Source: Anaerolineae bacterium | GTDB lineage: Bacteria; Chloroflexota; Anaerolineae; 4572-78; J111 | Length of the DNA: 64,000 nt | NCBI GenBank assembly: GCA_023151115.1 | Contig: JAKLJP010000008.1 | Coordinates: forward strand, 62,001-126,000 | Reading direction: 5' to 3' | Part shown: positions 11,001 through 19,665 of the stretch, piece by piece | Layout: every line of letters begins with the position of its first letter | How positions within the stretch are numbered: position 1 is the first letter of the stretch | Notes under the pieces: generated by a model | What the model saw: only the letters and a program-made list of their open reading frames with translations | What the model was told of the DNA's origin: nothing | Database searches by the model: none | Position numbers and translations under genes: made by a program

Positions 11001-14000
11001 GCTTTTCAAAGCCCAGTCGGCCCAACTCTTTGGCCTGCGCTTTAATTTCATCGCGGATCGCGGCTCGCTCGGCTTTAACAGCGGCAATGTCGCTTTCCTT
11101 AGCCTGGCGCTGCGGGCCGGAGAGATTGACTTTTTCACTTTCCAGCTCCTTCTCTTTGGCGGCCAGGGCGCTGTAGGTCTGCTTGCGCTCCTTCAAATCC
11201 TCACGGATGGCAGTGGTCTGCTGGCTGAGGGTTTCGACATGCTCTTTGATGTGCGGGGTCAGCGCCCCGATCTGGTCCTTCAGCTCGCCAATGTGAGTGT
11301 TGAGCGGGTCAAGCTGGTCCCACAGGCGCTGCGCCGTTCCCAGGTCGCCTCGCTGGAGGGCTTCGTCATACTGCCGCTTGAGCGGCACGGCCGCCTCGTA
11401 AGCGGATTGGCGCTGGCTGGACAGGAAACTGACCTCGGCTGCGTCGTCGAAAAGCTGAGGGTTGCCCCTGAAGGCGTCACCGCGGCCGGCCTCGGCGGCC
11501 GCGTACCAGGCTTTGATGTCGCTCAGGCGCTCGTCAATCTGACCCATCCGCAGCATCTGCCGCTCGGCCTGGCGGGATTCTTTGACCAACCCCGGATCGC
11601 GCCCGGCAATCTGGGCCGCCCAGGCCAGCGGGCTGTCTGCAATCATCTGGCGGGGTAATCGGGCGCCGCGCCGCCCGGCCAGTTCGCGCTCGGCGTAAAT
11701 GGGGAAGATGTCTTGAATGTAGCCCTTGACCTTACCTGCCGCCGCCACGTCCGCGCCGGTCGGTTTGGTCATCTGCTCCTGAAGCTGGGCCAGCTCTCGC
11801 GATTCATCTTCGGTCAGGGGGTCGCCCTCGCGGTACTGGAAATTATCAAATTTGCCTTGCAGTTGGTCATAACGCAGCACCCGCTGCGCCCGGCTGTACT
11901 GCCCTTCCAGGCGATGATAGGTCTTACCCGCCGCCTTGATCACCTGGGCCGTCTCCCCGCTCACATCGGCCAGGGTCGCCCCGTTTAAGTTGAGTTCTTC
12001 AATCGTATCGGCGTAGGTCGCCAGTTTCTCGGCCAGGGTCTTATACATCTCGACCGTTTGCGGATTGAAGGGCTGAGCGTAGGCGGTGATTTCTTTTCCT
12101 CTCTGCTCCCCTGCCCCTCTGCTCCCCTGCTCTCCTGCGTCCTGGGGTGGTTGGCCGCCGTTTCCACCTCCGCCTCCTGCACCCCCGATCAGTCGGGCCA
12201 AATTACCCTGAGCCATGTCGGATAAAGCAATGGCAGGGATGGTCGAGGCGGGTCTGTTGCCGTTCCAATAGCCCTCCCAGCCGGGGATGGCGTTATAGAC
12301 GTTGCCGTAGTTGGCGTGAGAGAAGGATTTGGCGGCCAGTTGGCTGTTCAACTCTTTCATATACCCGGCCAGGGCTGCTTTGTAGGCCCCAGGGTCGCCG
12401 CTGGCCTGCTGCTGAAGCTGCTTCTTAATCGCCGGGCTGATTTGCTGCGGGTTCACCCCCAGCGGCTGAAGATCGGCGGATAAGCCATATTCAGCCAGTA
12501 AATTATTCCACGCAGAAAAATCCCGCGCTGCCGGATTGGGTCCCAGCGCCAGGGCCATCAGTTCGGTGGCTCGACCGCCCATACTCGAAGCCATCAACCC
12601 CGGCAGCCCATTTTGCGGCGGGTTAGCCGCCAGCCGCTGGATATCGGCCTCGATCTGCTGCCTGACAATGCCCCTGGCGGCCTCTACATTGCCCGTAAAG
12701 CGGCCTCCGGAGAGTTCGTAGGCTACTTGCCGGATCGCCGTCTCAAAATCGTTCTGAGGGGCGTTGGCGTAAGCCTCATAGTCAATCAGGCCGCCCTTAG
12801 CCATGAAGAAGGGTTCTGAGCTTTCTGGTGCACCAGATCCGAGCGAATCCTCGTCAAAGACCTTCAGCCCGCCGCCTAAATCGCGGGTTTTGTCTTCGGG
12901 GACCACATACTCGCGCCCGGCCTCGCCGGCGACGACATCACGCCCGCCTTCGGTCTTACCCAGTCGGGTCGCTCGATTCAGCACCCCGCCCTCGGCAAAG
13001 AGCATCGGCTCGTTATAGCCCTCGCGCTCCCAGCGCTCCCGCTTCAGCCGGCGGGCTTCTTCGTGGCCGAGTTCGGCCTGCCGCCACATTTCTTCTTCCT
13101 GGGCGGTGTAAGGGATTTTGCCGGCGACATAGTTTTCAAAGTCCGGCCCGATCTGGCTGGAACCGTTTAAGCCGCTGGCTTCCTTGTACTGGTCAAAGAG
13201 CCGGGACAGGCCGCCGAGCAGATTCTTTTTGCGGGTGTGTTTTTCGCGGACGCGCGGCCCGGTGACCGGGCTGTTCGCCAGTTCTTCGAGAGTGGGGACG
13301 TAGCTCTCGATCTCGTCCTCGCCGCGCTCCCTGGCGTTGATCGCCATCTGGTCGCGGATGGCCTCATAGTCTTTGTACCAGTCTTTGAGCAGGCCGTTGC
13401 TGCGCGGGATGTTGGGGTCAAGGTTGCGCCAGTTGCCCTTGTCGTCCAGGCCGTAGCCGGTCATGTGCTTCTGCAGGAGCTGGCCCACTTCATCGTAGAA
13501 AGCGCCCCGCTTACGCTCATCCCAGCGGGTATACATCGCCCCGGCGCCCTTGTTCTTGCTGCCTGGCTCCATAAGGGACCAGAAGTTGAGCTTGCCGTCA
13601 GGCTGGCGAATATCGTCGGCGTACTTGTCTCGGAACTCCTGCCAATCGGCCTTGAACTCATCCGAGCCAACCCCCTTACCAAAGTTGAACATCTGGTTCT
13701 GCATGATGTTGACGTACTCGCGCAGGTCGCTCTTGAACTTGTTGTTTTCTTCCAGCTTTGCTCGCAGCTCGGGGTCTTTCATGCCCACCTGGAGCTTACG
13801 CTGGATGCGGCCAGCCTGCTTGATCGCGTTACGGACCGCGTAGCCGCGCATCATCTGGGCCAGCGGGCTGTCGCCGGTGGCGATGCGCTCCAGTATTTTC
13901 CGCTGATCATCGGTCACGGTCAGGTTCTGAATAGATTTGCTGTCGAGCTGTTCCCAGGCCGGCATATCCCAGTTGCTGACAATTTTGGTCCCGACCTCCA

Positions 14001-17000
14001 GGGAGCCGGTAGATTTCGTGACGAAGGCGGCCATCTGCTCTTTGGTCATTTGGGCCTGGACGCCCTCGCGGTCGCCGGTCAGGCGTTTCAGGATCGCCAA
14101 AAGCCCGGCCGCGCCAAACTGGCCCTGATTTTCAAAGAGCAGTTCTTTGCCAGGCATCTTCTGCTTCTTGAAACTGTAGTAGGTCCCACGCTCGCCGTCG
14201 CCACGCTTGTTGGAAGGCTGGAAGGAGCCGGTATAGGCGTTGAAGGTGGTGAAGAAGTAAAATAGGTCATCTTCCGGCGAGCCGGGTTGGTAGTTCTTTT
14301 TATCGAGCGGGTTCTGGTACATCCAGCCGCCATACTGCGACACGGCTTTTTTGGCTTCCGGATTCTGGGTCAGGTTGATCCCGACGCGGATCGGAACGTT
14401 GTACGCCTGGCCAATCTGTCGGGCGTTGAGTTGGTATTCGGCCAGGGTCTCCCCGGTCCACTCCTTCAGGCTGTGCCTCTTGCCATCGAGCAGCACTTTA
14501 TCGCCCTGGCTCGGATCAAAGCCCAGCAGGTTGCGCCGGGCCTGCTCCGCCGAGACATTGAGCTTTTCTATCGCATTGTCATACTCTCCAGCCGCGTGTA
14601 CCTTGGCCCCGGCCGTGATCGCCTCCGGACTGGACGGTTTCAAGCCAAAGGCGTTGACCAGCTCGCCGCCGAGCATTTTCTTGAGCACCATATAGACCTG
14701 GCTCTGGTCGGAGTCGTTGTCGCCGCCCTGTCGCTGGACATAGTGAGGATGGAAGATGTTAGGGTGGCCGGTGGTCGGGATGTCCAGCCCGGCGTCCCTG
14801 AGAAGGTCCGGCGTGACCATATTCAAGATAGATTCAGTCTGAGCCACCGGATCGCTGGCCGGGTTGCGAATTGCGCTGAATAGAAGCTGCCCCTGGCGGG
14901 AGAGCTTGTTGAGGTAGGCCCGGTTGGCCCTGGTCCGGCGAAGCCCGGTCATATAGAAAATATCGTCCCAGCTCTTGGCCATCGCATTGCGCGGCAGGGC
15001 ATAGTCCGAGGCGTGGACGTGGGTCTGGAAGCTGGTCGAACTGCTCCCAAACCACTTTTTACGCGCACCGGCAGACAGCAGCAGCTCCTGCTGGTCCTTG
15101 ATCGTCTCTTTCATCTTGTCCGGCAGCCAGGACCCGACGCCCATGAGCTTCCTGGGATCGTCAGATTTGTAGGCTTCCCACACCCGCTTGAGATAATAAT
15201 TGGCCGCGCTTTCGAGCTTGCTTAGTTTTTCATTGGTTTCTTCCTCGGTGAAGCCAAAGCGCTCCAGCAGGCCGGGGTTGGCCATAAACGCCTGGTCCTT
15301 ACTGTTGCCGATGCGATAGAGGTAGGAGTCCGTGCCGTGCAAATCGTCATAGTAGGCCCGGATCGCCTGGGCGCCGGCCTCGCTCTTGAATTTGGCAAAG
15401 GCTCGTTTCTGGTCGCTGTCGTAATCCTTTTCAGTCAGGCCGCGCATGCTTTCGGGCAGGATTTCGGCCAGCTTCTGCTCGTACAGGGCATCCACCGCGC
15501 CGCGCACGTCCTGGTTGCCGCTCAAATCCTTGAGCAAATCCACGACCGGGCTGCCGATCTCGTCATAGCCTGGCTTGGTGTTGAGCATGTACATCTCAAA
15601 GAGGGTGTTGTAGATGTCCCGGCCTTCGTAGCCCAGCTCGCGCAGGTGCTCGCCCAGGCCGGCGTGGTTGAACTCGACGTTGCGCAGAATCTCGTTGGAC
15701 AGGCTGCCCCGCTTGAGGTTGGTCACGTCGGTGATGTAGCGGGCGCGCACCGGCGCAGCGTAGCCGGTGGCGATCAAATCGGCCTTATACATCGTCTCCG
15801 CGCCCTCGAATAAGGGTGGCACTTCCTCGACCTTGCCATCCTTGATAATCCCGGCTTTCAGGTAATTTTCCAGGGTGTCTTTATCAAAGACCCGGCCGGG
15901 CAGGATCTCGGTGCGCCGGTTGCGCTCCTGGTAAAGCTGCCACACTTTAGCCAGGGCCTCGACATCCTCCATTGAGCCGGTGCGGGTCGGGGCCGGCTTA
16001 TCGCCGTGGACCTCCTTCCACAGCCCTTCAAATTCCTCCCGCGGCAGGGCATTGAGCATCGAGATATTGGCGACAACGCTATCAGAGGGCTTATTCATAA
16101 TCAGGTCGTAATCCAGGCCCATCTGCTCGCGGATATGTTTATCTTGGGCCAGGTTCTTCCAGCCCTCTAATTTCATCGCCGAAATCACATTCGGCCGGTT
16201 GCCAAAGTAACCCTTGAGACGAAGCGCCTTGACCGGATCGCCGCGCTCGTTGATGGTATCCATGATCTCGTAGCCAGTGATGACGCCGGACTCGTTGTTG
16301 CCCAGGAAATCCTTTTTGAAGCCGTTGGGCGAGGACACTTTGCTGTCCCCTTGCTTGAGCAGGCGCGGCCGGAATTTACCGTCAGGCCCCAGCAGTTTGG
16401 CCGCCTTGAGCACTTCCTCCTCAGAGTAGTTGGGGTCAAAGCGCAGTTCATACCGCTCCGGATTCTGCTCAAATGAGCCAAAGACCCACGGGGCATAGTT
16501 GGTGTCTTTCCACATCTGGCCTTCGGGAATGATCCCGCCCCGGTCCAGAATAAACGCCTTAGCCACGTGGGCCAGCTCCGGCTCGGTCGCTCGCTGGCCC
16601 AAAATGTGCTGCGGCACTTCGGGGTAGGCGATGCCCAGCGCCGGGCCGGCCTGCCAGTATTTGCGGGTCAGCGACAGCTCATCACGCTTGACCTGCTTGC
16701 CCATCCCCTTCTGGCTGCCCCATTGGTATTCCTGGTCGAAGCCGCCGCCAGTGGCCTGGCTGTAAGCGATGTTGCCGGCGATGTAATTCCGCGCTTCGAG
16801 GGGGTAGATCGTGCCTTTGCTGACGATGGGCGTGTGCGGGTAAGCGTCCCCGGCCAGCTCCGGCGGGTAAGCCCACTGGCCAGTCTTGGGGTCTTTGATA
16901 ATACCCTCTGAATGTTCCTCGCGGAACTGCCCGGCGAAGGACTGGCGAGTGAAGTCGCCGGCGCTGATCTGCCGCCACACATTTTTATTGCGCGGGTCGC

Positions 17001-18105
17001 GCTTGGCGTTCACGTCCAGGGCATCTATCACGTTGAGCGGCCCAAAGGCGTTACCTTGCGGGGTTAAAGGGGCGTTTTTCGGCCCCGGAGCGTACTCCGG
17101 ATCGTCATCCCACGTTGGCGGTGGCGGGGGTGCGCTTTCGCTCAGGTCGGGGGCATAGCCGCTGTCGTCGTAATAATCATCCAGCGGGGCGTCGTTATAA
17201 TAGTCCGGCATGTCGGGAACGTAGCCCTCATCATACGGGGCTGCCTGGGCCTTGTTTTTCCGGTTGGCCTCCCAGGCTTTACGCGCTTCGGTGTTGCGGG
17301 CCATCTCCAGTACCGCATTATGCAGGCGCTGCGATAGCGGCTCCTGCTGGCCCTGGTGGGTCAGGCGATAGCCGCCGCCGCTTTTGCCGGTTTTACTGAC
17401 CAAGGGGACGCCGTTAGGCGTGGCGGTCAGCCGGAAGGGCTGGCCCACATAAGCCTCGCCCTGCTTGACCCTGACCACGTACCGGCCGCCCAAGGGGTCC
17501 GTCTCGAAAAAGGTTTTCAGCTCATAGCCCTGCTCGCCCAGCGACTTTTGCAAATCGGTCAGTACATTGTTGATCGAGGCGCTGTTGCGGTTGGTGTCGC
17601 GCTGGTAAGTCGGCTGCTCAAAAACGTCGGCCGGGAAAGGCCGGCGGCCTGCTTTTTGTCGGATGCCGTACTGCACCGCCGGGTCGGCCCCGTATCGCTG
17701 CACGTGGCCGCGGGCGAAGGTCATACGCGCTTCGGCCTCGGAGAGGCCCAGCTTTTCCCCAATTTGGGAAAAACTCAGGCCCCGGCGCTGCAAGCGGAGC
17801 GCCTCCTCGCGCTGGTAGATGCTGCGGACCATCTCCGGATTCAGGCCCAACGCGCCAGCCAATCGGGGCAGGGGAACGCCGCTTTTGATGAGCTGGTGGA
17901 TCTGGCGGGGACTGTTGCCGCTGCGCTCGTAAGCGCGAGCCATCTGGAGCGGAGTCAACTCCTGCACCTCGACCGTTTCCGGCGCGGGCTGGCTATCCAG
18001 CAGCGAGCGCATTTGCCGGCGGTTGACTGTCATTTGCTCCGGGCCAGGCAGGCTTGGGGGCGGGGAGTCGTCGTCGGTTTCAAGCCATTTTTTGAGAGAA
18101 GGCAT
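8005..18105 (-). CDS. Giant tape-measure-position protein with a putative RNA polymerase-like barrel in its N-terminal half
   Basis: The product has 3366 residues. Residues 50-135 contain two helix-turn-helix-like segments (QIHQLIKSGVPLPRLAGALG; FSQIGEKLGLSEAEA). Residues 586-597 read GDSKVSSPNGFK, with lysines 589 and 597 eight apart as in the beta-subunit catalytic barrel. Residues 1119-1134 hold HP...GGDNDSDQ, with the HP-to-Asp spacing of bacterial beta-prime (NADFDGDQ). Typical tape-measure features follow: a glycine-rich hydrophobic stretch near 2480-2590, a Gln/Trp-rich coiled coil at about 2905-3195, and two EYVVP motifs near 1730 and 3293, the second being the common C-terminal motif. 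Position downstream of the tail tube and chaperones also fits a tape measure. Seen: the motifs and spacing. Inferred: a virion polymerase fused to a tape measure. Tape-measure role about 0.8 likely; polymerase role about 0.45. Confidence 0.75.
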   Translation of the reverse strand: MPSLKKWLETDDDSPPPSLPGPEQMTVNRRQMRSLLDSQPAPETVEVQELTPLQMARAYERSGNSPRQIHQLIKSGVPLPRLAGALGLNPEMVRSIYQREEALRLQRRGLSFSQIGEKLGLSEAEARMTFARGHVQRYGADPAVQYGIRQKAGRRPFPADVFEQPTYQRDTNRNSASINNVLTDLQKSLGEQGYELKTFFETDPLGGRYVVRVKQGEAYVGQPFRLTATPNGVPLVSKTGKSGGGYRLTHQGQQEPLSQRLHNAVLEMARNTEARKAWEANRKNKAQAAPYDEGYVPDMPDYYNDAPLDDYYDDSGYAPDLSESAPPPPPTWDDDPEYAPGPKNAPLTPQGNAFGPLNVIDALDVNAKRDPRNKNVWRQISAGDFTRQSFAGQFREEHSEGIIKDPKTGQWAYPPELAGDAYPHTPIVSKGTIYPLEARNYIAGNIAYSQATGGGFDQEYQWGSQKGMGKQVKRDELSLTRKYWQAGPALGIAYPEVPQHILGQRATEPELAHVAKAFILDRGGIIPEGQMWKDTNYAPWVFGSFEQNPERYELRFDPNYSEEEVLKAAKLLGPDGKFRPRLLKQGDSKVSSPNGFKKDFLGNNESGVITGYEIMDTINERGDPVKALRLKGYFGNRPNVISAMKLEGWKNLAQDKHIREQMGLDYDLIMNKPSDSVVANISMLNALPREEFEGLWKEVHGDKPAPTRTGSMEDVEALAKVWQLYQERNRRTEILPGRVFDKDTLENYLKAGIIKDGKVEEVPPLFEGAETMYKADLIATGYAAPVRARYITDVTNLKRGSLSNEILRNVEFNHAGLGEHLRELGYEGRDIYNTLFEMYMLNTKPGYDEIGSPVVDLLKDLSGNQDVRGAVDALYEQKLAEILPESMRGLTEKDYDSDQKRAFAKFKSEAGAQAIRAYYDDLHGTDSYLYRIGNSKDQAFMANPGLLERFGFTEEETNEKLSKLESAANYYLKRVWEAYKSDDPRKLMGVGSWLPDKMKETIKDQQELLLSAGARKKWFGSSSTSFQTHVHASDYALPRNAMAKSWDDIFYMTGLRRTRANRAYLNKLSRQGQLLFSAIRNPASDPVAQTESILNMVTPDLLRDAGLDIPTTGHPNIFHPHYVQRQGGDNDSDQSQVYMVLKKMLGGELVNAFGLKPSSPEAITAGAKVHAAGEYDNAIEKLNVSAEQARRNLLGFDPSQGDKVLLDGKRHSLKEWTGETLAEYQLNARQIGQAYNVPIRVGINLTQNPEAKKAVSQYGGWMYQNPLDKKNYQPGSPEDDLFYFFTTFNAYTGSFQPSNKRGDGERGTYYSFKKQKMPGKELLFENQGQFGAAGLLAILKRLTGDREGVQAQMTKEQMAAFVTKSTGSLEVGTKIVSNWDMPAWEQLDSKSIQNLTVTDDQRKILERIATGDSPLAQMMRGYAVRNAIKQAGRIQRKLQVGMKDPELRAKLEENNKFKSDLREYVNIMQNQMFNFGKGVGSDEFKADWQEFRDKYADDIRQPDGKLNFWSLMEPGSKNKGAGAMYTRWDERKRGAFYDEVGQLLQKHMTGYGLDDKGNWRNLDPNIPRSNGLLKDWYKDYEAIRDQMAINARERGEDEIESYVPTLEELANSPVTGPRVREKHTRKKNLLGGLSRLFDQYKEASGLNGSSQIGPDFENYVAGKIPYTAQEEEMWRQAELGHEEARRLKRERWEREGYNEPMLFAEGGVLNRATRLGKTEGGRDVVAGEAGREYVVPEDKTRDLGGGLKVFDEDSLGSGAPESSEPFFMAKGGLIDYEAYANAPQNDFETAIRQVAYELSGGRFTGNVEAARGIVRQQIEADIQRLAANPPQNGLPGLMASSMGGRATELMALALGPNPAARDFSAWNNLLAEYGLSADLQPLGVNPQQISPAIKKQLQQQASGDPGAYKAALAGYMKELNSQLAAKSFSHANYGNVYNAIPGWEGYWNGNRPASTIPAIALSDMAQGNLARLIGGAGGGGGNGGQPPQDAGEQGSRGAGEQRGKEITAYAQPFNPQTVEMYKTLAEKLATYADTIEELNLNGATLADVSGETAQVIKAAGKTYHRLEGQYSRAQRVLRYDQLQGKFDNFQYREGDPLTEDESRELAQLQEQMTKPTGADVAAAGKVKGYIQDIFPIYAERELAGRRGARLPRQMIADSPLAWAAQIAGRDPGLVKESRQAERQMLRMGQIDERLSDIKAWYAAAEAGRGDAFRGNPQLFDDAAEVSFLSSQRQSAYEAAVPLKRQYDEALQRGDLGTAQRLWDQLDPLNTHIGELKDQIGALTPHIKEHVETLSQQTTAIREDLKERKQTYSALAAKEKELESEKVNLSGPQRQAKESDIAAVKAERAAIRDEIKAQAKELGRLGFEKQTLSDLIHEPQGRSITGLNKRPQTYGQQAWNELAQGYAPQRLFWEFQNIQQMQYMAFMPMLQMRDQYLGQQAALGQANYALGAGTMPQSVLSAMASQANMSRASSAFGQGVDNSITMGLWKGLTGFLGQNEGAGSFLGAAGFDLTSGLTALMGAKMVGGPAVNAIGKLLPALGVKAAPYFMPGGGPGLGATTLAALGTGGGVVAGGLGLGLGLGINEYLASQNAGGNFMGLDWAAQPLSKHLTVAAYESAGYTGDQWGGMFNPANSWILRAAADKTGLAGYMGWDVWNQDKAEAMGTAVGKYTGAVTEPIPVWVTKMENEVAKQLGVSTDQLPFDRAELAQMVQMAAEDQGLTKAQIEGGAGVAEKLAQEIADSYTSGVSMSQRSAFRQKAIDVSGYAPGTEGARMMSEWVNQGSLFERQQRYQAAALAQNYADAMNFTPQQRQDISQKVYDLLADGMSLDKASKVISGAMSQRKMENQYTWSAAAYASGHPEMALMDQAQPWMPKNQTALWAIEDRRRAEDNARELGTMTLGPNGFQWQGGRQEVELGWQRQKLDLEKEFWDFRRQSSLDDFAMQQKFFEFNIRQQRQAIEWEERQSRVQSAYYEKQYALNKKIFELQREWQIKDFNKQEVRMDVQRSWQLEDSAWNRESYNIQAGWQMEDLQRALRYASNGRERMDIRRQIERASIMDERKQTEFDREDARNTTQYNWAKEDLAENRRRFEEMNELQRQQMELGREYWQQQQAMAESYREVRRASLEEQIALQQEQNALTVQQFNDGMALQDKQHALETQINETKYQWALDDLALARQRAAEDEKILGLQRETTSASYFYSFYQAMGYDAAKKAKPELSDMATSAGKLADDMERAAEALARMSSSGGDFSIYGSQMNNPPAPTPYVGAPIIKPFAQGGYTGDGDPSEVAGIVHRGEYVVPQGGALVVRGQAETGSAEMVNLLAEMVTFQAAILAQLQEGGGTILIDAERLKKAGFLHQSNFQSVYR
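12095..12142. repeat. Low-complexity repeat inserted in frame in the giant tail gene
   Basis: A run of near-repeats of the unit GGGGAGCAGAG (minus strand) is translated as DAGEQGSRGAGEQRGKE, next to a poly-glycine stretch (GGAGGGGGNGG). This matches a low-complexity repeat type seen in intergenic DNA of many bacteria. It lies between the putative polymerase half and the tape-measure half of the gene. Confidence 0.6.
17755..17770. repeat. Palindrome, imperfect copy in coding sequence
   Basis: TTCCCCAATTTGGGAA within the helix-turn-helix region of the giant tail gene; one base differs from the perfect form. Confidence 0.6.
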
Positions 18106-18192
18106 AATCTAAACCCCTAAAAGTTTGGCTTCCTGAACGCCCTGAACTAAGGTAAAATCAATAAGTCCCCACAGGGGAGAAAGGAGGCCGTT
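18106..18192. promoter_or_regulatory. Divergent intergenic region between the giant tail gene and a plus-strand gene
   Basis: This 87-base gap separates two divergent starts. On the plus strand a TAAAAT hexamer (18153-18158) lies 17 bases after a weak TTCCTG, followed by GGGGAGAAAGGAGG before the ATG at 18193. The giant tail gene therefore probably has its own promoter here, because a terminator lies upstream at 18661-18688. No strong minus-strand promoter was recognised. Confidence 0.3.
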
Positions 18193-18594
18193 ATGGACCT
18201 CGAAGAAGTCTATCGTCTTTTTCGCTTACAAGGCCGTAAAAGCATTACCGGCAAACAGGTGTACCTTTACATTGACGGGCAGGAAAGCTTTTATGGCACT
18301 TTGCTCGACGCTCCCGTTCATCCGGATGAGTCTGCCCGCTTACGGCCGGATGCCTTGTGGCAGGTGATAAATGACCTACTTAAACCCTCGCAGCGTGTCT
18401 TTTTCCGCAGCAGCCACGTGGTCAGCATCGAGCCGCCTAAACGGGGCGAGCTGGGCGTATACCGGATTACCTTAACCCGCGCCGATGATCCCGATGGGGC
18501 CTACGCTGCTTATCAGCAAAGGCAAGCAGATATCGAGGCGGAATTAGCCGCCTGGGAGGCCGGCGGTGGTCATGGGCCTCATCCCGCTTTCTGA
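18193..18594 (+). CDS. Hypothetical protein on the strand opposite the tail genes
   Basis: The 133-residue product (MDLEEVYRLFRLQGRKSI...) follows an excellent ribosome binding site, AAAGGAGG, 6 bases before the ATG. It is an isolated plus-strand gene inside a minus-strand structural block, which suggests an acquired accessory gene (a 'moron') or a regulator. Sequence features include TGKQVYLYIDGQESFYG, a beta-rich core, and an Ala/Glu-rich C-terminal helix. No family is recognised. Confidence 0.6.
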   Translation: MDLEEVYRLFRLQGRKSITGKQVYLYIDGQESFYGTLLDAPVHPDESARLRPDALWQVINDLLKPSQRVFFRSSHVVSIEPPKRGELGVYRITLTRADDPDGAYAAYQQRQADIEAELAAWEAGGGHGPHPAF

Positions 18595-18660
18595 CCGTGC
18601 TCTTTATCTCAGCAAACCATAAAAAAGGCTGAAACGCCATAGAATCGAAAGTGAGTTTAG

Positions 18661-18688
18661 ATAAAAAAGCCCTCCATCCGGAGGGCTT
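18661..18688 (-). terminator. Intrinsic terminator, minus strand
   Basis: The stem AGCCCTCC / GGAGGGCT has an ATCC loop and is followed, reading the minus strand, by TTTTTT. It overlaps the stop codon of the small membrane-protein gene and would end transcription coming from the tail chaperone region. Confidence 0.75.
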
Positions 18689-18954
18689 AGCTTTTGGGTT
18701 TATAGGCCTTGATCGGCCAGCGCCAGCCGGGAATCTCTAGCCGGTGGGTCTCATCCTTCTGGGCGATCCAGGTGACCACGCGGCAGAAGTTGGGCCGCCC
18801 GGGCTGGAGGTGCAGCCGGGCGGTATAGTAGCCGCGATAAAATTCAACCACCAGCAGTCGGGCGGCGGCTCGGCCTTGCTTCAGGGCCAGCCAAACCGTG
18901 TAGAGGTTGGTCAGGATCAGGAGCAGGATAATCATTATTAAGTGATTTTCAACT

Positions 18955-19665
18955 TTAAGTTGTGACATTTTTAGCAATGCCAAGAATATCAATAAAACGG
19001 TCAAAAGCTAAAACACGAAGGAAGTTCATGAGGACCGTGCATTTTTGATGCAGGGAGGCATAAGCTTTAGACCGCATCAACTTGTCCCGCATCACCCGCC
19101 ATAGCCGTTCAATGCCATTGAGATTAGGAGAATAAGTAGGCAACGGGACAAATTCAATCCGGTCTTGATGAGCTTTAAGGAAATCAGTGGTGGCGGCGGA
19201 ACGATGAGCGGGAGCATTATCCCCAACCACAAAGATAAAGTAATCGGGAAAAGTGTCCATCAAATGCTCCAGATGAAAACAGAATTGACAGGAGGCTTTC
19301 TGGTCATAAATTTCATACAGCCCTTCCCCGGTAAAAGGGTTGGTTGAGCCAAATAAGTAACACACTTCATCCAGACCGGGTCCCTCGACCTTAAGTTGGT
19401 GGCCTTGGAGGTGTAGCCCTTTGGTTTTGAGATCAGGACACAAATGAATATCGGTTTCATCCATCATGACTAGCATTGCTTTTTGGGGGACAAGTCCCTC
19501 TTGCTCGACATAAAAACGGCTATCAGCTTGGCTCAGGGTAGCGGTCACGGCTTTTTTTTCAACTCTTCCACCCGTTGGCGTTTGACTTGATAGTCCGGGT
19601 CGGGTGAGGTGATGGACAGTTTGGCTCGACCTGAGGTAAAGCCCACCCGGCGCAGATGGTTCCAA
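18955..19665 (-). CDS. IS630 transposase, C-terminal DDE frame (orfB)
   Basis: This frame supplies the DDE catalytic domain. The three acidic residues are visible as MDETDIHLCPD, VVGDNAPAHRS and NLNGIERLW, the last containing the Glu of the IS630 type. Translation most likely enters from orfA by a -1 shift on the A-tract at 19552-19559 rather than from the nominal start, which lies within the overlap. The frame ends 14 bases inside the element's left end. Confidence 0.85.
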   Translation of the reverse strand: MEPSAPGGLYLRSSQTVHHLTRPGLSSQTPTGGRVEKKAVTATLSQADSRFYVEQEGLVPQKAMLVMMDETDIHLCPDLKTKGLHLQGHQLKVEGPGLDEVCYLFGSTNPFTGEGLYEIYDQKASCQFCFHLEHLMDTFPDYFIFVVGDNAPAHRSAATTDFLKAHQDRIEFVPLPTYSPNLNGIERLWRVMRDKLMRSKAYASLHQKCTVLMNFLRVLAFDRFIDILGIAKNVTT

